From Saprospiraceae bacterium (GTDB lineage Bacteria; Bacteroidota; Bacteroidia; Chitinophagales; Saprospiraceae): DNA of 11,588 nt. The notes beneath the pieces are model-generated. The model worked only from the letters and a program-made list of their open reading frames with translations. It made no database searches and had not been told where the DNA came from. Where the stretch lies: contig JAGQWV010000056.1 in NCBI GenBank assembly GCA_020437045.1, forward strand, positions 1 through 11,588. Direction: 5' to 3'. The position numbers were made by a program, and so were the translations under genes. This document shows positions 6,538 through 11,588 of the stretch, in pieces (positions within the stretch are counted from its first letter, which is position 1; every line of letters starts with the position of its first letter).

Positions 6538-7339
6538 TCTATGGATTCTTCCATTTCTTTTGGCATGTAGTGTTTCAAAAGTGCAAAACGGAGTGACTCC
6601 GGACCAGGATCAGATTAACATTCGGACCGCCGTTACGGATCAACTAGGTAATCTTTATTTTGCCAAGTATTCAAATGAGATCATCAAACAAGATCCCGAT
6701 GGAAAACAAATCGGCTATTTTTCTAATAATCAGCTGGGTAAGATTGGAATTATAGATGCCACCAGTCCACTAAAAGTAATGGTCTTTTACCCCGACTTTA
6801 ATACTGGAGTAGTATTGGATCGGAGACTTTTGGAAACCGGTCGTTTCAATTTGATAGATATGGGTTTTGGAGAAATTGATTTGGTAGCATTTTCCCGAGA
6901 TGGTACGATTTGGATTTTTGATGATCATGAACAACGTTTATACAAGATAGACCAGCAAGGTCAGATCATCCGAACCGGCGATGATCTGCGTCTGACCTTC
7001 AACGAACGCCTGCAACCGACGCGAATGATTGAAGCAGGTGAGTTTCTTTATTTGGGTATTCCCGGAAAAGGAGTGCTCGTCTTTGACCTTTTTGGGCAGT
7101 ATAAATCACAGGTCCTGTTTGATGATCTACTCGATTTTCAGGTGATCCAGGATGGTATTCTGATCTTTGAAAAAGCGGATAGTCTCAACGAGGTCAATAT
7201 CTTGACGCATACCGAAAAACGATTTCTGATAAAAGATGAACTTCGAGTCGGCCGGATTCTGGTGACGAAGCAGCAATTGATTCATATTACCCAGGAAGCC
7301 ATTTCCCACCTTCCTCTGGATGCTTTAAATTGGGAATAA
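6509..7339 (+). CDS. Predicted lipoprotein of unknown function, beta-propeller-like, coupled to lpxH
   Basis: A 276-residue protein if started at the ATG at 6509. An in-frame ATG at 6464 lies deeper inside lpxH and would push the signal sequence inward, so 6509 is preferred. Residues 1-20 have a lipoprotein signal ending L-L-A-C, with acylated Cys20. The mature part contains repeated short strands resembling propeller blades, for example A-V-T-D-Q-L-G-N-L-Y-F, V-A-F-S-R-D-G-T-I-W-I-F-D and K-I-D-Q-Q-G-Q-I-I. I take it to be a small WD/NHL-like propeller in the cell envelope, but no enzyme motif is visible. The 29-bp overlap with lpxH implies coupled translation and a possible link to envelope assembly; that link is inference. 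The gene ends 8 bp from the convergent frr stop, leaving no room for a separate terminator. Confidence 0.75.
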   Translation: MKEHLQDWSSLWILPFLLACSVSKVQNGVTPDQDQINIRTAVTDQLGNLYFAKYSNEIIKQDPDGKQIGYFSNNQLGKIGIIDATSPLKVMVFYPDFNTGVVLDRRLLETGRFNLIDMGFGEIDLVAFSRDGTIWIFDDHEQRLYKIDQQGQIIRTGDDLRLTFNERLQPTRMIEAGEFLYLGIPGKGVLVFDLFGQYKSQVLFDDLLDFQVIQDGILIFEKADSLNEVNILTHTEKRFLIKDELRVGRILVTKQQLIHITQEAISHLPLDALNWE

Positions 7340-7347
7340 GCGTTTGC

Positions 7348-7938
7348 TTAAACCGTCATGATGTCTTTTTCCTTAAGTTCCACTATTTTGTCAATCCTGT
7401 CGGAGTAGTCCTGCACCAATTTCTCCACTTCATCTTCCCGGCGCTTGCCGGCATCTTCGGGATAGCCGTCCTTTACCGCTTTTTTGATAGCATCCATCAC
7501 TTTATGACGACTCGATCGAATACTGATTTTCCCTTCTTCACCTAAATGTTTGGCTTGCTTTACCAAAGTCTTTCTTCTTTCTTCGGTCAGTGGTGGAATA
7601 TTGATACGGATGATTTCGCCGTCATTCATTGGGGTAATACCCAGATTAGCGGCAAAAATTGATTGTTCAATAGGCCCAAGCATTTTCTTTTCCCAGGGTT
7701 GAATGGTGATTGTCCTGGCATCGGAAGTACCGACATTTGCCACTTGATTTAGCGGAGTAGGACTGCCATAGTATTCGACAAAGAGTCCACTCAACATAGC
7801 GGGTGAGGCTTTTCCCGTGCGGATTTTAACCAACTCATTATTTAGATGTTCGAGGGCATGATCCATGCCTTCCTTAGCTATTTCTATAGCCATATCGACT
7901 TCCTCGGAGACCATATTTGACTCAATTTTAATTGACAT
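7348..7938 (-). CDS. frr: Ribosome recycling factor
   Basis: A 196-residue cytoplasmic protein that, with EF-G, splits the post-termination ribosome so that subunits can be reused. Family landmarks are clear: H-L-N-N-E-L-V-K-I-R-T-G-K-A-S-P near residue 31, I-Q-P-W-E-K near 78, I-N-I-P-P-L-T-E-E-R-R-K near 112, and the long helical C-terminus with I-R-S-S-R-H. The first ATG gives a protein about ten residues longer than the usual ~185. A second in-frame ATG at 7914 (residue 9) gives 188 residues and may be the true start. The gene is last in the serS-yugP-frr run, 23 bp after the yugP stop. It is not beside pyrH or tsf, its common partners in other bacteria. Confidence 0.96.
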   Translation of the reverse strand: MSIKIESNMVSEEVDMAIEIAKEGMDHALEHLNNELVKIRTGKASPAMLSGLFVEYYGSPTPLNQVANVGTSDARTITIQPWEKKMLGPIEQSIFAANLGITPMNDGEIIRINIPPLTEERRKTLVKQAKHLGEEGKISIRSSRHKVMDAIKKAVKDGYPEDAGKRREDEVEKLVQDYSDRIDKIVELKEKDIMTV

Positions 7939-7961
7939 CGGTAAGTTAATACATATTTTCT

Positions 7962-8660
7962 TCAGTCACGCAGTCTGGTGATCAGATAAAGGAGCATTAC
8001 CAGAGCTGAGAGTGCTGCTGCCACATAGGTCATAGCTGCCCACTGCAAAGCATCTTTAGCCCCATCATATCCGCTACCCGTAGCCACACCGGTTTGGTCC
8101 ATCCAAACCAGCGCACGCTTACTGGCATCAAACTCCACTGGCAGGGTAATGAAGCTAAAAAGTGCGGTGATAGCAAAAGCAGCGATGGTGATCATAATGA
8201 TGGTATTGCTGCCACTGATGCCGGCGCCAAATCCTCCCAGGGCAATTAGCAGGAGCCATTGTTGCACTTGTGCGGAAATTTTTACGAGGGGTACAATACC
8301 CGATCTCAACTTAAGCATTGGGTATGCGGTCGCGTGCTGAACTGCGTGTCCACATTCGTGAGCGGCAACAGCCATAGCCGCTACAGATCGACCATTATAT
8401 ACGTCGCTGGAGAGAGCCACCGTTTTATTGGCAGGGTTATAGTGATCGGTGAGCATTCCTTCTGCTTCGACGATTTTTACATCACCGATTCCATAATTGG
8501 TAAGCATTTTTTGGGCTACCTCTCGACCACTCAATCCATGTTGGTTGGGAATTTGACTATAATGGGCAAATTTGTTTCGCAAGCGACCACTTACAAACAT
8601 CCCAACCAGACTCATCAATCCGGCCAATATCATATATCCCATGTATCCTGAACTAAACAT
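7962..8660 (-). CDS. YugP-type membrane zinc metallopeptidase
   Basis: A 232-residue integral membrane protein of the Zn_peptidase_2 family (PF04298). The zinc-binding motif H-E-C-G-H lies at 101-105, and the L-P-V-E-F-D-A-S segment at 173-180 supplies the likely third ligand, Glu176, as in M48-like peptidases. Hydrophobic segments at about 8-24, 132-150, 152-174 and 208-227 suggest four membrane spans with the active site near the membrane. Relatives such as Bacillus YugP have no well-defined substrate; membrane protein quality control is a guess. It starts 14 bp after serS and ends 23 bp before frr, so it is almost certainly co-transcribed with these translation genes. Confidence 0.92.
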   Translation of the reverse strand: MFSSGYMGYMILAGLMSLVGMFVSGRLRNKFAHYSQIPNQHGLSGREVAQKMLTNYGIGDVKIVEAEGMLTDHYNPANKTVALSSDVYNGRSVAAMAVAAHECGHAVQHATAYPMLKLRSGIVPLVKISAQVQQWLLLIALGGFGAGISGSNTIIMITIAAFAITALFSFITLPVEFDASKRALVWMDQTGVATGSGYDGAKDALQWAAMTYVAAALSALVMLLYLITRLRD

Positions 8661-8674
8661 AATCGTGTTAAATT

Positions 8675-9955
8675 TTATATTCTTTCAAAACCAGTAAATT
8701 GTTGGAGTACTCTAGGTATTTTAACTCCTTCACTGTCCTGATTGTTCTCAAGTATGGCGGCCACAATTCTGGCAAGTGCGAGAGCACTGCCATTGAGCGT
8801 ATGTACTAATTGAGGTTTTCCATCTTCCTCGCGAAACCTCAGTTTTAATCGATTGCTTTGAAATGTCTCAAAGTTAGAAACAGAACTAACTTCCAACCAC
8901 TTCCGTTGAGCGGCTGAAAAAACTTCAAAGTCAAATGTTAGTGCAGAAGTAAATCCCATATCTCCACCACACAAACGCAAAATACGATAGGGGAGTTCCA
9001 ACTTAATCAGCAGTTGCTCAACATGTTCTAACATACGGCTTAAAACCTTATAAGATTGGTCAGGATGGGCAATTTGAACAATCTCCACTTTGTCAAACTG
9101 GTGGACACGGTTAAGCCCCTTTACATCGGATCCATAAGATCCCGCCTCCCGTCGGAAACAGGGAGTATAGCCTGTCAATTGTACTGGTAGGTCGGCTGCC
9201 GATAAGATTTCCCCTCTTAAGATATTGGTCACCGGCACTTCAGCGGTGGGAATCAGATAGAATTTATCTCTTTCGATATGATACATCTGACCTTCTTTGT
9301 CAGGTAATTGACCCGTAGCTCTGGCGGTTTCTTCATTGACCATCAGCGGGGGCATAATTTCTTCATAGCCTGCTTTCTCTGCCTCATCCAGGAAAAAATT
9401 AATCAACGCTCTCTCTAACTTAGCACCTTTACCTCGAAAGACCGGAAACCCCGAACCGGTGAGCTTAACCCCTAGTTTGAGGTCAATGATATTATATTTT
9501 TCCGCAAGGTCCCAGTGCGGAAGTGGGTCAAAACCCTCAAATTCGGGCATGGGGCCAGACCAATCCTTGTACACTTCATTATCATCGGCACTCTTACCTT
9601 GTCTTACGGAGCTATGGGGTATGTTAGGCAACTCAATGAGTGCTGTTTCGATGTCGTCAATGAGTCTGTTTTGCTCATTTTCCAGTTCTTTGATTTGTCC
9701 TTTCAAGTTGGTGACCTCTTGCCTCAGGACTTCAGCCTGGCTCTTGTCGCCGGCTTTGAAAAGGGAGCCAATCTCCTTCGAATTAGCGTTGACTCTGGCT
9801 AACAATTGATCTAAATTCGTCTGAACAAACTTTCTACGATCATCCATTTCTACTATTTGATCGACCAGTTTCAGACGTTCTGGGGTAAAATTTCGTTTGG
9901 TCAAACCTTCTATGACTCGTTGTTTGTCAGTTCGTAAAATGTTGATTTCCAGCAT
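8675..9955 (-). CDS. serS: Seryl-tRNA synthetase
   Basis: A 426-residue class II synthetase that charges tRNA-Ser (and tRNA-Sec where present) with serine in the cytoplasm. Residues 27-105 form the long antiparallel coiled-coil arm that grips the tRNA variable arm. The catalytic domain follows with motif 1 around G-A-K-L-E-R-A-L (177-184), the serine-binding T-A-E loop at 237-239, motif 2 with C-F-R-R-E-A-G at 266-272 and motif 3 with N-G-S-A-L-A-L-A-R at 388-396. Length and all landmarks are normal for the bacterial enzyme. It is the first gene of a minus-strand run with yugP and frr. A perfect TAnnTTTG element lies about 60 bp upstream of its ATG. Confidence 0.97.
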   Translation of the reverse strand: MLEINILRTDKQRVIEGLTKRNFTPERLKLVDQIVEMDDRRKFVQTNLDQLLARVNANSKEIGSLFKAGDKSQAEVLRQEVTNLKGQIKELENEQNRLIDDIETALIELPNIPHSSVRQGKSADDNEVYKDWSGPMPEFEGFDPLPHWDLAEKYNIIDLKLGVKLTGSGFPVFRGKGAKLERALINFFLDEAEKAGYEEIMPPLMVNEETARATGQLPDKEGQMYHIERDKFYLIPTAEVPVTNILRGEILSAADLPVQLTGYTPCFRREAGSYGSDVKGLNRVHQFDKVEIVQIAHPDQSYKVLSRMLEHVEQLLIKLELPYRILRLCGGDMGFTSALTFDFEVFSAAQRKWLEVSSVSNFETFQSNRLKLRFREEDGKPQLVHTLNGSALALARIVAAILENNQDSEGVKIPRVLQQFTGFERI

Positions 9956-10015
9956 TTAAATAGAGTTTATATAAGGGGAATTATGAATAAAAGACACGAT
10001 TTTGGTGAATTTTTG

Positions 10016-10023
10016 CAAATATA
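10016..10023 (-). promoter_or_regulatory. -7 element of the serS operon promoter
   Basis: On the minus strand this reads TATATTTG, a perfect TAnnTTTG match. The transcription start would fall near 10009, giving a leader of about 54 nt before the serS ATG at 9955. No good -33 TTTG is present at the expected distance. Confidence 0.5.
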
Positions 10024-10047
10024 CTGGATCGTATAAAAAATTAACTG

Positions 10048-10055
10048 TATTTTTG
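10048..10055 (+). promoter_or_regulatory. Possible distal -7 element for rho
   Basis: TATTTTTG matches TAnnTTTG and faces rho, but would give a leader of about 150 nt. A long leader could allow autoregulation, known for rho in other bacteria, but no leader structure was seen. It is less likely than the element at 10146. Confidence 0.3.
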
Positions 10056-10145
10056 CTTCGCCAAAGAAAGGGCCACATCTTAATACGCATTTCGCATTAG
10101 TCCTGTGCTTTTTCGTGGATCACTTAATCGAGCAAGTACCTTTAT

Positions 10146-10153
10146 TAAGTTTG
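10146..10153 (+). promoter_or_regulatory. Proximal -7 element for rho
   Basis: TAAGTTTG matches TAnnTTTG. The start of transcription would be near 10160, leaving a leader of about 54 nt before the rho ATG at 10214, much like the serS leader on the other side. A -33 element is not obvious. Confidence 0.45.
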
Positions 10154-10213
10154 TTAACTAGTTCATAATATATCTATTATAACTATTTCAGTTTGTAAAA
10201 CAAGAGAGTTTTG

Positions 10214-11588
10214 ATGTACGATATCCTTCAACTAAATGATATGCTTGTACCTGAATTGCGCGATGTTGCTGAGCAATTGGGGATCAAAGGGCATAAGAAA
10301 TTAAATAAACAAGAGCTTATCTACAAGATTTTGGATGAGCAGGCTTTGAAGAAGCCGTCGAATGGCCGTAGTAAGGAAGAAGAGAAAAAAGAAGATCCGG
10401 AATTTCAATTTGATTTGGATATGGTCAAAGAAGAAAAACAAAAGGAATCCGCGGACAAATCTGCAGAACCGGAAAAGCAGAGTAGTCATAAATCAAATAC
10501 AAGAAATAGACGGCGGGAGCGAAAGCCCAGAGAAGCGGCACCGGTCGAAAACAAGGAAAATCCCAAACCACCGGTTAGTGAAGAAAAAGAGGCAGAACCT
10601 GCTGCCCCGGAGAAAAAGGAAAACGAAAAGAGAGAATCGGAATATAGAGATAGAGATAATCAATCGCGAAGAAGACCGCAGAAACAAGAAGAGAGGATAC
10701 ACAAGCAGGAAGAAAAGAAGCCTGCTTTTAATGTGGAACTCGATGGAGTGATTGAAGGTGAAGGTATTTTGGAAATGATGCCGGACGGATATGGATTCTT
10801 ACGTTCTTCAGATTATAATTATCTTACCTCTCCAGATGATATTTATGTTTCTCCATCGCAGATCAAATTATTTGGTCTGAAGACTGGGGATACCGTAATG
10901 GGAGCCATAAGACCTCCTAAGGAAGGTGAGAAATATTTCGCACTGTTGAGGGTCTCGTTGATTAATGGACTTCAACCTGCTGAGATCAGGGAAAGAGTAC
11001 CTTTCGATTATCTTACCCCACTATTTCCCAGAGAAAAATTCAAATTAATCTCCTCTCCGACCGGAAAAGATTATGGCAATAGGATGATCGATCTGTTTGC
11101 CCCGATTGGAAAAGGACAACGGGGATTGATTGTTGCCCAGCCTAAAACAGGTAAGACATTTTTACTGAAAGATATTGCCAACGCTATTGCTAAAAACCAT
11201 CCTGAATGCTTCATGATTGTGCTCCTGATCGATGAGCGACCTGAAGAAGTGACGGATATGCGTCGAAGTGTTAATGCAGAAGTTATTGCCTCCACATTTG
11301 ACGAACCGGCAGAAAACCACGTACGGGTGGCAGGCATTGTTTTAGAAAAGGCCAAACGGTTGGTAGAATGTGGTCACGATGTCGTCATTTTGCTGGACTC
11401 GATCACCAGACTTGCCAGAGCCTATAACACTGTTGCTCCGGCAAGTGGAAAAGTCTTATCAGGCGGGGTGGAGGCAAATGCTCTCCATAAGCCGAAAAAA
11501 TTCTTTGGAGCTGCACGAAATATCGAAGGTGGGGGTTCACTCACGATTTTAGCTACAGCCTTGATCGATACCGGATCCAAGATGGACG
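10214..11588 (+). CDS. rho: Transcription termination factor Rho, 3'-truncated by the window end
   Basis: The first 458 codons of the RNA-dependent hexameric helicase that ends transcription at Rho-dependent sites. Residues 1-45 form the SAP-like Rho N-terminal domain (L-N-D-M-L-V-P-E-L-R-D-V-A-E). Residues about 47-170 are a Lys/Glu/Arg-rich, low-complexity, presumably disordered insert. From 172 the cold-shock-type primary RNA-binding domain follows, with E-G-E-G-I-L-E and D-G-Y-G-F-L-R. The ATPase core has Walker A around residues 308-316 (Q-P-K-T-G-K-T), Walker B V-I-L-L-D-S, the arginine-containing T-R-L-A-R-A-Y-N, and a Q-loop region with G-G-V-E-A-N-A-L-H. The sequence stops at T-G-S-K-M-D, so the R-loop and C-terminus are missing. 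Long inserts of this kind are typical of Bacteroidota Rho. An insert in Bacteroides thetaiotaomicron Rho has been reported to drive condensate formation. The ATG chosen gives the conserved N-terminal domain intact. Confidence 0.96.
   Translation, partial: MYDILQLNDMLVPELRDVAEQLGIKGHKKLNKQELIYKILDEQALKKPSNGRSKEEEKKEDPEFQFDLDMVKEEKQKESADKSAEPEKQSSHKSNTRNRRRERKPREAAPVENKENPKPPVSEEKEAEPAAPEKKENEKRESEYRDRDNQSRRRPQKQEERIHKQEEKKPAFNVELDGVIEGEGILEMMPDGYGFLRSSDYNYLTSPDDIYVSPSQIKLFGLKTGDTVMGAIRPPKEGEKYFALLRVSLINGLQPAEIRERVPFDYLTPLFPREKFKLISSPTGKDYGNRMIDLFAPIGKGQRGLIVAQPKTGKTFLLKDIANAIAKNHPECFMIVLLIDERPEEVTDMRRSVNAEVIASTFDEPAENHVRVAGIVLEKAKRLVECGHDVVILLDSITRLARAYNTVAPASGKVLSGGVEANALHKPKKFFGAARNIEGGGSLTILATALIDTGSKMD

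Larger units (their letters stand above)
9956..10213. other. 258-bp divergent promoter region between serS and rho
   Basis: AT-rich noncoding stretch from which serS reads left and rho reads right. Three perfect matches to the Bacteroidota -7 motif TAnnTTTG occur, one facing serS and two facing rho; they are listed separately. No tRNA, convincing hairpin terminator or small gene was seen. Short CGCATT direct repeats near 10088 look fortuitous. Confidence 0.7.

Noticed and set aside
7342..7353. GTTT-GCTT-AAAC hairpin between the convergent lipoprotein and frr genes
   Set aside because: A 4-bp AT-rich stem is too weak to call a terminator.
10088..10100. Short CGCATT direct repeats upstream of rho
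   Set aside because: Two 6-bp copies are easily expected by chance and show no iteron-like spacing.
10362..10751. 129-residue Lys/Arg-rich reading frame on the plus strand
   Set aside because: It is a frame-shifted shadow of the A/G-rich region encoding the charged Rho insert; the Rho frame is continuous through it.

Overview
The window looks like chromosomal DNA of a Bacteroidota bacterium, most likely a Saprospiraceae-like or related marine/environmental lineage. The evidence is a beta-helix surface protein ending in a 3-coathanger-stack-like domain, a Rho factor with a long charged insert after its N-terminal domain, TAnnTTTG promoter -7 elements, weak Shine-Dalgarno sites and moderately AT-rich DNA. 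The taxonomic call is inference; there is no rRNA in the window.

Layout. Positions 2-172 (+) hold the last 57 codons of an aldo/keto reductase. Converging on it is a 570-residue secreted beta-helix protein (231-1943, -). A 366-bp gap (1944-2309) carries a cluster of strong inverted repeats and a probable promoter. Next comes a minus-strand group: a secreted M20 metallopeptidase (5646-4135), overlapped by 11 bp by a reductive-dehalogenase-like cobalamin/Fe-S protein (4145-2988), then a secreted DUF1080 / 3-keto-disaccharide-hydrolase-type protein (2897-2310). Diverging from it on the plus strand are lpxH (5770-6537) and an overlapping lipoprotein gene of unknown function (6509-7339). These converge on a tight minus-strand run, serS (9955-8675), a YugP-type membrane zinc peptidase (8660-7962) and frr (7938-7348). 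Finally, rho (10214 to the window end, +) diverges from serS.

Most of the right half is housekeeping: lipid A synthesis, tRNA charging, ribosome recycling and transcription termination. The most unusual gene is the RdhA-like protein. It keeps both 4Fe-4S motifs and, at exactly the spacing recalled for PceA, the catalytic Tyr/Asn/Arg set. It has no Tat signal, no RdhB anchor and no fused reductase domain, and it sits translationally coupled behind a peptidase. That suggests a cytoplasmic cobalamin-dependent reductase, not an organohalide-respiration enzyme. No tRNA, rRNA, CRISPR, insertion sequence or phage gene was seen.
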